Source: Psychrobacter alimentarius (GTDB lineage Bacteria > Pseudomonadota > Gammaproteobacteria > Pseudomonadales > Moraxellaceae). Taken from it: a DNA stretch of 64,000 nucleotides. The notes below the pieces were generated by a model. It was not told the origin of the DNA. It made no database searches and worked only from the letters and a program-made list of their open reading frames with translations. Every line of letters starts with the position of its first letter. The first letter of the stretch is position 1. Shown piece after piece: positions 35,381-45,086 of this stretch. The translations under genes were made by a program, and so were the position numbers. Where the stretch lies: contig NZ_CP014945.1 in assembly GCF_001606025.1 (NCBI RefSeq), positions 3,268,540 through 3,332,539 of the forward strand. Reading direction: 5' to 3'.

Positions 35381-36211
35381 ATGAACATGATGGAACCCCC
35401 TACTTCTTGGTCTGATTTGAGCGCCCGAAAGCAGACTATCGCTCGTCATTTTGCACAAGCCAATACCTACGATCAGCATGCTTATATTCAACAGCATATT
35501 TGCCAAGACCTACTGGCTCGTATCGCGCATCGGTCTCAAGACAGTGTGCTTGAGGTAGGCGCAGGTACAGGACAAATGACTCAGTTATTAGCGACAGCGT
35601 TACAAAGTAAACGTTGGATCATTAACGAGCTGTGCGCAAAGCAAACTGCCCATTTGCATTCCATATTGCCCACAGCTCAGCTGCGTATTGGTGATGCTGA
35701 AACCATGGATTTGGATGCAAACCATAGCTTAATTATCAGTGCCAATGCCATACAGTGGTTTGATGATCCTCTGCGTTTTATATCGCAATCTTCTATGCGG
35801 CTAAAAACAGGCGGCCAGCTATTACTGAGTACCTTTACCGCCAATAATTTTTTGCAGATTAAATCCCTTACTGGTCAAGGACTGCATTATCCAAATATCA
35901 CAGCGTGGCAAGCCGCATTGCATGACCATGGATTCGATCAGATTCAGCTATCGACGCAGCGCTTTGATATACCGTTTGCCAAGCCCTATGAGGTGCTCAA
36001 GCATATGAAAGTGACTGGTGTATCAACCAATCAAACGCAATTACTGAGAGCAGGAGAAGAATCAGAAGCAACGCCTTTTACATGGACGAAAGCACGTTTG
36101 CAGCAGTTTGAGCGTGAATACTGGCAGAAGTTTTCGGGGCAAGATGACCACGGGCAGCCTTGCGTCTATCTGACCTATGAGGCATTGATAATCAATGCCT
36201 ATCAGCCATAA
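35381..36211 (+). CDS. bioC: Malonyl-ACP O-methyltransferase
   Basis: BioC methylates malonyl-ACP to start pimelate synthesis for biotin. It is 276 aa, a class I SAM methyltransferase with KQTIARHFAQANTYDQHAYIQ (the family N-terminus), motif I VLEVGAGTGQMTQLL, GDAETMD and the post-motif NAIQWFDDPLRF. The 3' end runs directly into the terminator. Placement after bioF on the same strand supports the assignment. Confidence 0.92.
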   Translation: MNMMEPPTSWSDLSARKQTIARHFAQANTYDQHAYIQQHICQDLLARIAHRSQDSVLEVGAGTGQMTQLLATALQSKRWIINELCAKQTAHLHSILPTAQLRIGDAETMDLDANHSLIISANAIQWFDDPLRFISQSSMRLKTGGQLLLSTFTANNFLQIKSLTGQGLHYPNITAWQAALHDHGFDQIQLSTQRFDIPFAKPYEVLKHMKVTGVSTNQTQLLRAGEESEATPFTWTKARLQQFEREYWQKFSGQDDHGQPCVYLTYEALIINAYQP

Positions 36212-36240
36212 AAAAACGCACCTCGAAAGGTGCGTTCTTT
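36211..36240. terminator. Terminator between bioC and dnaK
   Basis: AAAAAACGCACCT CGAA AGGTGCGTTCTTT: the stem has a UUCG/CGAA-type tetraloop and can act from both sides for these convergent genes. Confidence 0.83.
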
Positions 36241-36269
36241 ATATTGATACTAGCTGGCTTTAAGAAATA

Positions 36270-38213
36270 TTATTTCTTATCGTCATTTACTTCAGTGAAC
36301 TCAGCATCAACGACGTCATCGTCAGCTTGGTTGCTTTCTGCTGCATTATCCGCACCTTGTTGGAACTGGCTTGGATCCATACCTTCTGCGCCTGCACCAC
36401 TATCAGCATAAATCTTTTGGCTGATTGGTAAGAAAGCATTGTCTAATGCTTCAAGCTTGGCTTTGATGTCATCATGATCATCTTCTTTAGCCGCTGTTTC
36501 AAGTTCAGTGATCGCAGTATCGACGGTTGATTTTTCTTCGTCAGTCACTTTGTCGCCTGCTTCTTTCAACGCTTTTTGTACCGCATGGATACGACCATCT
36601 GCTTCGTTACGCACTTGCGCAAGATTCGCAAATTTTTCATCTTCAGCTGCGTTGGCCTCAGCGTCACGAACCATTTGTTCGACTTCTTCATCTGACAAAC
36701 CAGAGTCTGCTTTGATCTGGATGCTTTGCGCTTTACCAGTACCTTTGTCTTTCGCTGAGATGTTCATGATGCCATCAGCGTTGATGTCAAAAGTAACTTC
36801 GATCTGCGGTAGACCACGTGGTGCTGGTGGAATGTCCGTCAAATCAAAACGACCAAGCTGTTTGTTTTGGTTAGCGATTTTACGCTCACCTTGATACACC
36901 TGAATCGTTACCGCTGGCTGGTTGTCTTCTGCTGTTGAGAATACCTGTGATTTCTTAGTCGGAATCATGGTGTTTTTCTCAATGATTGGTGTCATTACAC
37001 CACCCATTGTTTCAATACCAAGCGTCAATGGCGTCACATCAAGTAGCAATACGTCAGTTTTGTCACCAGACAGTACCGCGCCTTGAATCGCTGCACCAGC
37101 TGCCACTGCTTCGTCAGGGTTCACGTCTTTGCGTGGCTCTTGACCGAAGAACTCTTGTACGTTTTGCTGTACAAGCGGCATACGAGTTTGACCACCAACT
37201 AAGATGACGTCATCGATATCGCCGATTTTTAGACCAGCATCTTCAAGGGCAATTTTACAAGGACCCATGGTGCGCTGTACCAATGCTTCAGTTAAGCTTT
37301 CTAGTTTTGAGCGGCTGATTGTTACCACCAAGTGCTTAGGACCACTGCTGTCAGCAGTAATGTAAGGTAAGTTTACTTCCGTGCTTTGCGCGCTTGATAG
37401 CTCAATTTTTGCTTTTTCTGCGGCTTCTTTTAGACGCTGCATTGCCAAAGAGTCACCTTTTAGGTTGACGTCTTGGTCTTTTTTGAACTCATCAACTAGA
37501 TAATCAATCAATGCTGAGTCAAAATCTTCACCACCAAGGAATGTGTCACCGTTGGTTGCAAGTACTTCAAACTGCTGCTCGCCATCTACGTCAGCGATTT
37601 CAATGATTGAGATATCAAAAGTACCACCGCCCAAGTCATAAACAGCAACGGTGCTATCACCTTGCTTTTTATCCATACCGTAAGCAAGTGCTGCGGCAGT
37701 TGGCTCGTTGATGATACGTTTTACATCAAGACCCGCGATTTTACCCGCATCTTTAGTAGCTTGACGCTGTGAATCGTTGAAATAAGCAGGTACTGTTACG
37801 ACCGCTTCAGTTACGGTTTCACCAAGATAATCTTCTGCTGTTTTTTTCATTTTTTTCAAGATTTCAGCAGAAACCTGTGGTGGTGCTAATTTTTTGCCGT
37901 TGATTTCAACCCATGCATCACCGTTATCTGCTTTGGCGATTTTGTAAGGCACCATGCCGATGTCTTTTTGCACGACTTTGTCATCAAAACGACGACCGAT
38001 CAAACGCTTAATCGCAAACAATGTGTTGTTTGGGTTGGTGACCGCTTGACGCTTGGCTGATTGTCCAACCAAAGTTTCATCATTTTTATATGCGACTATC
38101 GATGGGGTGGTGCGAGTGCCTTCAGCGTTTTCGATGACTTTAACTTTGTCACCTTCCATCACTGCCACACATGAGTTAGTTGTACCTAAATCAATACCAA
38201 TTACTTTACCCAT
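36270..38213 (-). CDS. dnaK: Chaperone DnaK (Hsp70)
   Basis: DnaK is the ATP-dependent Hsp70 chaperone working with DnaJ and GrpE. It is 647 aa from ATG 38213 ([20 protein letters not shown]), preceded by AGGAGTAATTGATT; the TTG six bases upstream is rejected. The ATPase domain includes [14 protein letters not shown] and [10 protein letters not shown]. The substrate domain follows [17 protein letters not shown], and the C-terminus ends in an acidic [17 protein letters not shown]. It has a heat-shock-type promoter of its own and lies downstream of grpE. dnaJ is not in the window. Confidence 0.98.
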   Translation of the reverse strand: MGKVIGIDLGTTNSCVAVMEGDKVKVIENAEGTRTTPSIVAYKNDETLVGQSAKRQAVTNPNNTLFAIKRLIGRRFDDKVVQKDIGMVPYKIAKADNGDAWVEINGKKLAPPQVSAEILKKMKKTAEDYLGETVTEAVVTVPAYFNDSQRQATKDAGKIAGLDVKRIINEPTAAALAYGMDKKQGDSTVAVYDLGGGTFDISIIEIADVDGEQQFEVLATNGDTFLGGEDFDSALIDYLVDEFKKDQDVNLKGDSLAMQRLKEAAEKAKIELSSAQSTEVNLPYITADSSGPKHLVVTISRSKLESLTEALVQRTMGPCKIALEDAGLKIGDIDDVILVGGQTRMPLVQQNVQEFFGQEPRKDVNPDEAVAAGAAIQGAVLSGDKTDVLLLDVTPLTLGIETMGGVMTPIIEKNTMIPTKKSQVFSTAEDNQPAVTIQVYQGERKIANQNKQLGRFDLTDIPPAPRGLPQIEVTFDINADGIMNISAKDKGTGKAQSIQIKADSGLSDEEVEQMVRDAEANAAEDEKFANLAQVRNEADGRIHAVQKALKEAGDKVTDEEKSTVDTAITELETAAKEDDHDDIKAKLEALDNAFLPISQKIYADSGAGAEGMDPSQFQQGADNAAESNQADDDVVDAEFTEVNDDKK

Positions 38214-38284
38214 AATCAATTACTCCTAATTGTTTTAAATATAAATGGTGTTAAATGCTGACCGCTATCGGTCACTTGTTGCTT

Positions 38285-38314
38285 TATATCGGTTTGTCTG
38301 TTGCTTTTTTCAAG
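38285..38314 (-). promoter_or_regulatory. Sigma-32-type promoter for dnaK
   Basis: Minus strand: CTTGAAA (38308-38314), 15 bases, then CCGATATA (38285-38292), close to the heat-shock consensus CTTGAAA-N13-15-CCCCATNT. It lies 72 bases before the dnaK ATG and downstream of the grpE terminator. Confidence 0.6.
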
Positions 38315-38350
38315 TCAACAATCTAGCAAAATTGGTCTTTCCTGTGATTT

Positions 38351-38389
38351 TTTGTGATAAACCCTAATATAAGTAGGGTTTATCACAAA
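38351..38389 (-). terminator. Long inverted repeat after grpE
   Basis: TTTGTGATAAACCCTA and TAGGGTTTATCACAAA form a perfect 16-bp stem with a 7-base loop, 3 bases past the grpE stop. There is no long T run, so it may be a partial terminator or an RNA-stability element in a grpE-dnaK transcript. Confidence 0.65.
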
Positions 38390-38392
38390 ATC

Positions 38393-38992
38393 TTATTGTC
38401 CGACACGTACCATTGCTGGGCGCAAGAGACGACCGTTCAAGCTGTAGCCTTTTTGCAATACAGTCCCGACGGTGTCTGCTTCGGCGTCGGCATCAATACC
38501 CACCGCTTCATGCAAGTCCGCGTTGAATTTTTCGCCTTGTGGATCCACGGCTTCTACACCGTTTTTGTTGAGGACGGCGACAAGCGCTTTATGCGTTAGT
38601 TGAACACCTTCAGCCACTGGATCGTTGGCATCTGCATTTTCCATCGCACGCTCTAAGTTATCGACGATTTCTAATAATTCTTTCGCGAATTTTTGTAGCG
38701 CAAATTTTTTGCTTTTATCGGCTTCTTGTTCCATACGCTTTTGCGCATTATAAGCCTCGGCATTGGCGCGAGCAGTGCCTTCTTTGGCCTGCTTTACTTC
38801 GCCTTCTAATTCAGCAATGCGAGCTTTGAATGTGTCTAGATCGATCTCACTGTGGACAGTCAGATCTTCATCTGAGTTATTTCTTGGATCAAACTCTTTC
38901 ATGGTCTCTTCTAAAATACTATCACTGTGCTCAATATTATCATGCGCCACATTTTGCTCTGGGGATTCGTGGTTGGTCTTTTGCTCGCTCAT
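38393..38992 (-). CDS. grpE: Nucleotide exchange factor GrpE
   Basis: GrpE releases ADP from DnaK. It is 199 aa. The N-terminal acidic part runs to about residue 50. A long coiled-coil helix follows (ARIAELEGEVKQAKEGTARA), then the conserved QKFAKELLEIVDNLERAM and the beta-domain block NADLHEAVGIDADAEADTV with VLQKGYSLNGRLLRPAMV. The upstream region (38993-39446) has a weak CTTGAAA at 39152-39158 on the minus strand that might be a heat-shock -35. Confidence 0.96.
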   Translation of the reverse strand: MSEQKTNHESPEQNVAHDNIEHSDSILEETMKEFDPRNNSDEDLTVHSEIDLDTFKARIAELEGEVKQAKEGTARANAEAYNAQKRMEQEADKSKKFALQKFAKELLEIVDNLERAMENADANDPVAEGVQLTHKALVAVLNKNGVEAVDPQGEKFNADLHEAVGIDADAEADTVGTVLQKGYSLNGRLLRPAMVRVGQ

Positions 38993-39446
38993 GATGACTC
39001 CTTAGAATGTTAATAATGACGATTGGTATTAGGCACAGTCAATTGGCTAATCGCTAGCTCTTCTGCACCTTTATTGTATGCTTAACGGTTGTTACTCATT
39101 GTTTTTATGAATGCGCTTTACTAGCTGCTTGATAAAGGTCATGGCTATAAATTTCAAGCCTAAAACGAAGGAATTTTTCTCATTTGCAACAAATACTGTT
39201 TAAACAAGGCGCAAAATGGGTGCTGAACCTTATGTTGTCTCATTAAGAACTGTGGGTACAGACGACTAATCCACTTATAAAGGTAGCCTTTATTCCCAAT
39301 CGTTTACTATTCAGTCCTAAGTTATTACCAAAAAACACGCAGTGTTGAAATGGCTTCCTCTATCATTATGATAAATAGTGTGATTTACACTAAAGTAACC
39401 GCTGTGATAAGACAGCAGGTACTGACCATCATTTATGAGAAGTATT
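38993..39446. other. Divergent intergenic region grpE / esterase
   Basis: No gene or RNA is recognised in these 450 bases. The only signal is CTTGAAA on the minus strand at 39152-39158, a possible heat-shock -35 for grpE without a convincing -10. Confidence 0.5.
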
Positions 39447-40862
39447 ATGTTCAAATCAAAAGAATCGTCAGTCAACAGTCTATTGAATAAGGCATTGACC
39501 ACGCTAAAACTTGCGACGAGCGCTCAAATGGAGAGCGATCTAGAAAACACTCGTATTTATGCAAAGCCCCTGACTATTAAAGAAAAAATATTGAGATACA
39601 AACCACTAACCAGTTGCCAGACTCATACATTGCATCATGCTATGAAAGGGTTAGGCTATCTGCCTGCGCCCGTACTTGAAAATTTAACGAGCTATCTAGG
39701 AGGGCCTACAGCAGAGCAATATCCGCATGCCAATGCTCATCTTCGTCTGATTCTCGCTGTCAATCGCAAGCTTAAAACCCCACTTGATCTCATGCCGATG
39801 CAGGAACTACGTGAAAAATTTGCGACCGATGCTGTCGCTATGCAAGCGCCAAAAGTATGGAAACAAGCCAGCGATACCATGCTAAGCAATATCAAGCGCA
39901 ACAACATTAAGCCTTTCACTAAAAAAGGGCAAACGCTGGTTCGATGGGAAGATAAGGTTATTGCTGATGCGGACGAAGGCGATATGACGATTCGTTGCTA
40001 TCAAGCGAGCAAGCGCTCTAGTAGAATTGGTCTAAAAAAACGTCATATTACCAATCCTGATGAAACCGTCATGTTATTTTTGCATGGCGGTGGTTTTTGT
40101 ATTGGTGATATCGATACCCATCATGAGTTTTGCCATACCGTTTGTGAGCGTACTGGATGGTCAATCGTCAGCGTGGATTATCGCTTAGCACCTGAGAACC
40201 CTACTCCAGCGGCGCTCAGAGATTGTATTACTGCCTACGCTTGGCTCGCTGAGAATTGCCATACGTTAAATGCTTTACCATCACGGATTGTCTTAGCAGG
40301 TGATAGTGCGGGTGGTGGATTGGCTACCTTAATGGCACAGCAGCTGACCGCGCCATTACAAAACGCTTGGCTAGACTTAGGTATCGACGGTCAAAAGATG
40401 TTTGAGTTATTAAAGCGTTTGCCCAAGCCACTGGCACAAATGCCTATATACCCTGTCACCGATATTGAGACTGATTATCCAAGTTGGGAGTTGTATGGTG
40501 ATGGCTTATTATTGGATCATGCCGATGTGGCAGTATTTGGTGAGGCTTGTTTTAAGAACAGTCCATTGCCTCGTATCCATGTTCTCAACTCTCCTATGCT
40601 TGGTGACAACAGCAAAGTATGCCCCACGTATGTCATCGTTGCCGAATTGGATGTGTTGCGCGACGAAGCCATTGCTTATGCCGAGCAAATAAACCGTTAT
40701 GGTATCCTCGTTAAAACACATACTGTCCTTGGGGCACCGCATGGTTTTATTCATCTCATGAGCATTCATCATGGTTTGGGGCAAGAAACAAACGATATCA
40801 TCGATGGCTTTGTACACTTCGTACACGATCTTTTGAGTACGAATGTCCAGTTAGCCGCGTAG
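39447..40862 (+). CDS. Alpha/beta hydrolase, hormone-sensitive-lipase type
   Basis: This is an esterase/lipase of the HSL (family IV) type. It is 471 aa from ATG 39447 (the frame is open to 39435), longer than usual because of a leading domain of about 150 residues. The oxyanion-hole motif HGGGFCIGD, nucleophile elbow GDSAGGGLA, catalytic Asp region VAELDVLRDEA and His in APHGFIHLM are all intact. No signal peptide is seen, so it is probably cytoplasmic. The substrate is unknown; short-chain esters are inferred from the family. Confidence 0.88.
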   Translation: MFKSKESSVNSLLNKALTTLKLATSAQMESDLENTRIYAKPLTIKEKILRYKPLTSCQTHTLHHAMKGLGYLPAPVLENLTSYLGGPTAEQYPHANAHLRLILAVNRKLKTPLDLMPMQELREKFATDAVAMQAPKVWKQASDTMLSNIKRNNIKPFTKKGQTLVRWEDKVIADADEGDMTIRCYQASKRSSRIGLKKRHITNPDETVMLFLHGGGFCIGDIDTHHEFCHTVCERTGWSIVSVDYRLAPENPTPAALRDCITAYAWLAENCHTLNALPSRIVLAGDSAGGGLATLMAQQLTAPLQNAWLDLGIDGQKMFELLKRLPKPLAQMPIYPVTDIETDYPSWELYGDGLLLDHADVAVFGEACFKNSPLPRIHVLNSPMLGDNSKVCPTYVIVAELDVLRDEAIAYAEQINRYGILVKTHTVLGAPHGFIHLMSIHHGLGQETNDIIDGFVHFVHDLLSTNVQLAA

Positions 40863-40865
40863 TAA

Positions 40866-42014
40866 TCAATCAATTTTTTGATTATCTTTATTGCCAACCA
40901 AGCTGATGAGCCAAATCTCAGAACGTGAACCCAAGCGAAAAGGAATACCCCAGAAGCCGTAACCAGAGGACACCACGAAATGACCTTTGCCAATGGCTTC
41001 ATACCCGTAACCCAAACGATTGATGGCACTGACGATAAAGTTGGCAGGAAAGATTTGTCCATTATGAGTATGTCCAGATACTTGCAAATCAATTGGCAAC
41101 TGACTGTGCGCCTGAATATCGCTTGGTCGATGATCAAGCAATACAATCGGTTGTTCGGTATCTACGTGCGCCAGTAATGCAGTCGTCGCCACGCGCTGAT
41201 GTTTATGATTGTCAAAACGACCAACTAGCCAAATCGGGGTGCCTTCGTGCTCTATGCTCACGACATCATCATTTAGTAACTTGACCCCTGCATTTTTTAA
41301 TGCCTCGCTGATTGGCTGCTCATGACCATACAAATCATGATTGCCTAGCGTGGCATAAACTCCATATGGCAAACTATCACAGAGCATTTTTAAATTAACG
41401 GCCATCTTATGGTCAACAAACGCGTCTGTGTTGTCGTCCATGATGTCACCAGGCATCAGCAGTATATCGGCGTTATTCTGCATAAGAAGATGTTGTAGCC
41501 TATCTATCGCCCCACTACCAAACAGCTTTCCTAAGTGTAAATCACTGGCTACCGCAATCCTCAAGGTTTTGGGCAGCACTTTATCTATAGTGATCGTCAC
41601 TTTACGTACAACAGGAACGTAAGCACTGTATAACGCATAAGCAAACAATCCTAAAAATATAGCTAAAGCCAACGCTCGTAAGTCTTCATCGATTACAGCA
41701 GATACATTTATCCCATCTCCCATAAATGAGGCTATGAGCCAATATCCACCGTATAATATGCTCGTCAGCAAAGCCGTCAATAGCACAAAATGCATGACCA
41801 ACATCCAGCCGCTTATCCAGCGATAGCTATTGGCAAAAACTCTTTTGACACTTAATAGTAGCAAGCCATTCGTAATAACAAATATAACGATCCACACGAT
41901 GGTTGGTAAGTTTCCTATCTCCCAAGGCTGTAGCCACCATTGCAAGCTTAAAGCCGTACCAAGGCTAAACAGCTGCAATAGCGCAAAAATGGTGATAAAA
42001 AAAACATAGCGCAT
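40866..42014 (-). CDS. Membrane-anchored metallophosphoesterase
   Basis: This is a calcineurin-like phosphoesterase of the YkuE type. The 382-aa protein has about four helices to residue 140 (starting MRYVFFITIFALLQLF), then the metal motifs ASDLHLG, MPGDIMDDNTD, TLGNHDLYG and VSGHTHNGQIFP. All four blocks are intact. It probably acts in the membrane on a lipid or phosphoester; the substrate is unknown. It is convergent with the esterase, with only 3 bases between stops. Confidence 0.9.
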   Translation of the reverse strand: MRYVFFITIFALLQLFSLGTALSLQWWLQPWEIGNLPTIVWIVIFVITNGLLLLSVKRVFANSYRWISGWMLVMHFVLLTALLTSILYGGYWLIASFMGDGINVSAVIDEDLRALALAIFLGLFAYALYSAYVPVVRKVTITIDKVLPKTLRIAVASDLHLGKLFGSGAIDRLQHLLMQNNADILLMPGDIMDDNTDAFVDHKMAVNLKMLCDSLPYGVYATLGNHDLYGHEQPISEALKNAGVKLLNDDVVSIEHEGTPIWLVGRFDNHKHQRVATTALLAHVDTEQPIVLLDHRPSDIQAHSQLPIDLQVSGHTHNGQIFPANFIVSAINRLGYGYEAIGKGHFVVSSGYGFWGIPFRLGSRSEIWLISLVGNKDNQKID

Positions 42015-42152
42015 GGACGATCCTTGAGGGTTGTTTTTAAAGCAACTTTACTAAAATGAACCTTGATAATGTTAGAAGCAAATTTTGGAGCAAACAGAAA
42101 AACCTCTACTAAAATACATAGAAATAGTAGAGGCTTACGAAGTCACTATTAG

Positions 42153-42166
42153 GTTTCACATGAAAC
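42153..42166. promoter_or_regulatory. parS-like site
   Basis: GTTTCACATGAAAC, one base from the ParB-site core GTTTCACGTGAAAC. It is intergenic. Confidence 0.6.
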
Positions 42167-42190
42167 AATTTATCATGATGTTAAAAAAAC

Positions 42191-42204
42191 GTTTCACGTG
42201 AAAT
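42191..42204. promoter_or_regulatory. parS-like site
   Basis: GTTTCACGTGAAAT matches the parS core except for its last base. It lies 24 bases after the previous site, just past the stop of the epimerase gene. Confidence 0.55.
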
Positions 42205-42210
42205 AAAAAA

Positions 42211-43191
42211 TCATACTTTTTGTTCTTCCAATGCTTGACGAAGGGTTGGCTGCTTGAATTCATATCCTGCATCAAGTAACGCTTGTGGCAATACTTTTTG
42301 TCCATCAATAAGCAGTGTCGACATCTCCCCAAACATCAGCTTGAGTAACGCCTCTGGCAAAGTGAAAAAGGTAGGACGATGTAAGTGAGAACCCAGCGTT
42401 TTGGTAAACGTATGATTGGTCACTGGATTGGGGGCCGTCAGGTTATAGATCGTCACTGGTGTGTTATTGTCAATTTCTAGCGCATTGTCATCATTCGATA
42501 CACTTTGTTGATTATTGGTCTGGTTGGCAAGATGTTGCTCTATAATAAATATCGCCGCCCCTACCCAATCTTCACGGCTTATCCAGCTCATGACTTGTTT
42601 ACCATTCGCCAGTTGTCCGCCAACACCCATTTTAAAGGGGGCCAAAAGCTTACCAAGCATACCGCCGTCGGGATGTATAACCACACCTGTACGAACAATA
42701 GCGACTGGCACCCCATAGGTAGTCGCTCTCACTGCCAGTTTTTCCCACTCATCACACAGTTTGTGAGCAAAGTCTGTCTCAAACCCACTACTTTCAGTTA
42801 AAGGTTTATCTCCTTGAGTACCATACCAGCCAATCGCTGAACCACTGATCAATAATTTGGGTTTGTGCCCAGTGCTGGCAATGTAAGCAAGTAGAGATTC
42901 AGTAGGTTTGATTCGACTGGCAAGCAGCGCTTCTTTACGGTCATCGCTCCAGCGTTTATCTGCAATACCTGCGCCCGCCAAATTTAATATGACATCGAAA
43001 GTCTTGTCGGACGTTGCAAGCTTATCGTAAGTCATCAGATCAATATTATCAGGATGCGCTTGTCTGCTGTCACGCGTCAGCCAAGTGATCTGTAAATCTT
43101 TATTCATGCCCTGATAACGTTGCGTGATCTCTTTACTAAACGCACTTCCTAAAAATCCTGAGCCACCGCTGATTAAAATATTCATCGTCAT
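42211..43191 (-). CDS. TIGR01777-family epimerase (YfcH-like)
   Basis: This is an NAD(P)-binding extended-SDR protein of unknown substrate. The 326-aa protein begins MTMNILISGGSGFLGSAF with the Rossmann motif GGSGFLG, then LINLAGA-like VILNLAGAGIADKRWSDDRK, LISGSAIGWYGTQGDKPLTE and VAIVRTGVVI. The C-terminal DUF1731-like part has LMFGEMSTLLIDGQKVLPQ. The start at 43185 (MNILISGG) is equally likely. The length fits YfcH. Confidence 0.9.
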   Translation of the reverse strand: MTMNILISGGSGFLGSAFSKEITQRYQGMNKDLQITWLTRDSRQAHPDNIDLMTYDKLATSDKTFDVILNLAGAGIADKRWSDDRKEALLASRIKPTESLLAYIASTGHKPKLLISGSAIGWYGTQGDKPLTESSGFETDFAHKLCDEWEKLAVRATTYGVPVAIVRTGVVIHPDGGMLGKLLAPFKMGVGGQLANGKQVMSWISREDWVGAAIFIIEQHLANQTNNQQSVSNDDNALEIDNNTPVTIYNLTAPNPVTNHTFTKTLGSHLHRPTFFTLPEALLKLMFGEMSTLLIDGQKVLPQALLDAGYEFKQPTLRQALEEQKV

Positions 43192-43355
43192 ATCCTTACG
43201 TTGTGTTTTTCATTATTCTAAAGAAGATAACTCTTGGTAATTATCGTGTTCTTTTTCGCCCCTCTTGTCAAAATGGCTTTTACATGACTTTGGTAAGGTA
43301 ATGTTCTTACAAGACTAAAGACAAGGTTTGTATTCAAATAATTCACTAAATTCAT

Positions 43356-44321
43356 TTACGCAAAATGTCTGCGGATAGGACACTCATTTTCATCCTTACT
43401 GTTGCGTCTCACCTTCTTCATGTTTTTCCATCGATTGTCTATAACTCTCATAATTGCCACTTGATTGGGTAATACATGCAGCTTGGTCAAATGCGGCGCA
43501 GCTCTATCCAAACGCTTTGCCAGTTCTGGTAAGTGGTTGGAAGGCACGGCAGGAAATAGATGATGCTCTACGTGGTACAGCAGATTGAAAGTCAGTAAAT
43601 TGACCACTGGGTTGCGCTCTGTACGGGCGATCGCTTCATCACAATCATGATGCACGCCCCACACAGCGATAATACCGACACTAGCGTTTGCCAACATCAT
43701 GATGAATAGGTGATACATCGATACTTGTGCTGACAGGGTGATAGCAGAGACATTGAAAAGCGTTAAGCCCATCAAAGTTAAGGTAACCATAATGACCAAA
43801 GCAATCAGACCAAACTCCAACCAAATGATACGCTGATTACGCTGGCTGCTTAGACGTAACCCTTGGCGATAAATATCCAGTCGATAGGTCACCCCACCTA
43901 ACATCGCTTGCCACCATGAAAGCTTTGCCAGACTGCCTTCCATATCACTATCGCCTAGCGGGTCGCGATGATGTTCCATATGAGTGGCGCGAATGCTATG
44001 CAAACTCGTCAAGAGCAATACGCTTAATAGCAATAATAGCGCAGTGGTCACACGCTTACCTGTGCCTAAACTATGATGGTAGCCGTCATGAGCTTGACGG
44101 AAGGCGGCCGCAAAAAATAGATAAGAGGCACCGCACGCCATTACATACCATGATTGACTGGCAAACCACCATGACAGCAACAAAAACGGATAAGGTAAAA
44201 TGGTGTTGTAGACAATTTGGCACCGAGTGAGCTGGCGCAAGTCTTGCCATTCTACTGAGCCAAGCGACTGCTTGATCACTGATTGTCTAGCCTCATGTTT
44301 ATATACATTATTCGCTTTCAT
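43356..44321 (-). CDS. Fatty acid desaturase
   Basis: This is an integral membrane di-iron desaturase. It is 321 aa from the ATG at 44321, chosen because GGGTGGGGACA precedes it; the frame is open to 44372 but that start overlaps an operator palindrome. It has three His boxes: QAHDGYHH, THMEHHRDP and YHVEHHLFP, and about four hydrophobic helices. It probably makes unsaturated membrane lipids, useful in cold. The neighbouring GbsR-type gene and the shared operators suggest it is regulated by that protein. Confidence 0.87.
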   Translation of the reverse strand: MKANNVYKHEARQSVIKQSLGSVEWQDLRQLTRCQIVYNTILPYPFLLLSWWFASQSWYVMACGASYLFFAAAFRQAHDGYHHSLGTGKRVTTALLLLLSVLLLTSLHSIRATHMEHHRDPLGDSDMEGSLAKLSWWQAMLGGVTYRLDIYRQGLRLSSQRNQRIIWLEFGLIALVIMVTLTLMGLTLFNVSAITLSAQVSMYHLFIMMLANASVGIIAVWGVHHDCDEAIARTERNPVVNLLTFNLLYHVEHHLFPAVPSNHLPELAKRLDRAAPHLTKLHVLPNQVAIMRVIDNRWKNMKKVRRNSKDENECPIRRHFA

Positions 44322-44370
44322 TGTCCCCACCCATTGTTTGTGGTTAATAAAAGAGTTAACAGGTATTTTC

Positions 44371-44398
44371 ATTTATTTCTGTCGAAACAGAAATAAAT
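44371..44398. promoter_or_regulatory. Operator palindrome upstream of the desaturase
   Basis: ATTTATTTCTGT CGAA ACAGAAATAAAT: a perfect 12-bp inverted repeat with a 4-base spacer, 50 bases before the desaturase start. A near copy precedes the regulator gene. Confidence 0.65.
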
Positions 44399-44434
44399 AC
44401 CTAAATTTTTTATTTTTAAGCGTGCGTATTCTTG

Positions 44435-44953
44435 CTAGCGTAAAACCTTTTTAATACTGGCACCCAGTTTTAATATTTTTTTGAGCGCGCTGGTCGGTAG
44501 TTTAAGCATCTCAGACGACCACGTCGTCACGGTCTCAACGAATTCTTGCGTTTCACGAATGCGGATTTTTACTTCGCTATTCTCATGTTCAAACTCGGGA
44601 CTGTCCATCAACTCTTGTAAGAATTGTACAGTAGGATCCAGTTCTCGCTTTTGGCGCTCAATCACGATAATACGTGCTAGCTCCCAAACATCAGTGTTGG
44701 TACTAAAATGATCACGACGATCACCCAATATTGAGACTTTTTGCACCAAGCCCCAATGCTGCAACTCTTTAATGCTATTTGAGACATTGGAGCGTGCAAC
44801 CCCAAGCGTTTCGGTAATCTCTTCCGCATTTAACGGCTTACCAATGATATATAACAAGGCGTGAATCTGCGACATGGTACGGTTGACGCCCCATTGCGAG
44901 CCCATCTCACCCCAGTGCAAAATAAATTTTTCAGTAACGGGGTTTAGTTTCAT
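44435..44953 (-). CDS. GbsR/MarR-type transcriptional regulator
   Basis: This is a DNA-binding winged-helix regulator of the GbsR group. The 172-aa protein reads VNRTMSQIHALLYIIGKPLNAEEI for the first helices, ETLGVARSNVSNSIKELQHWGLV for the recognition helix, and VSILGDRRDHFSTNTDVWELARII for the wing and following helix. It lies upstream of the desaturase on the same strand, with similar palindromes before each gene, so autoregulation and control of the desaturase are likely. Confidence 0.86.
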   Translation of the reverse strand: MKLNPVTEKFILHWGEMGSQWGVNRTMSQIHALLYIIGKPLNAEEITETLGVARSNVSNSIKELQHWGLVQKVSILGDRRDHFSTNTDVWELARIIVIERQKRELDPTVQFLQELMDSPEFEHENSEVKIRIRETQEFVETVTTWSSEMLKLPTSALKKILKLGASIKKVLR

Positions 44954-45030
44954 GATGGATACTCATTTTATTATGGATACAGTATTGATCGACTGCTTAA
45001 GCTGTTCATAGAACCATCTTGCGCCATTCT

Positions 45031-45056
45031 TTTATTTCTGTCAAGACTGAAATAAA
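45031..45056. promoter_or_regulatory. Operator palindrome upstream of the GbsR-like gene
   Basis: TTTATTTCTGT CAAG ACTGAAATAAA: 11-bp arms with one mismatch, the same motif as at 44371-44398, 78 bases before the regulator start. Confidence 0.62.
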
Positions 45057-45086
45057 TAAAAAGACTTCCAAATACTCATAGTATTT

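Noticed and set aside
39152..39158. Heat-shock promoter for grpE
   Set aside because: CTTGAAA is present on the minus strand, but no CCCCAT-like -10 is seen at 13-15 bases, so it was not listed as a promoter.
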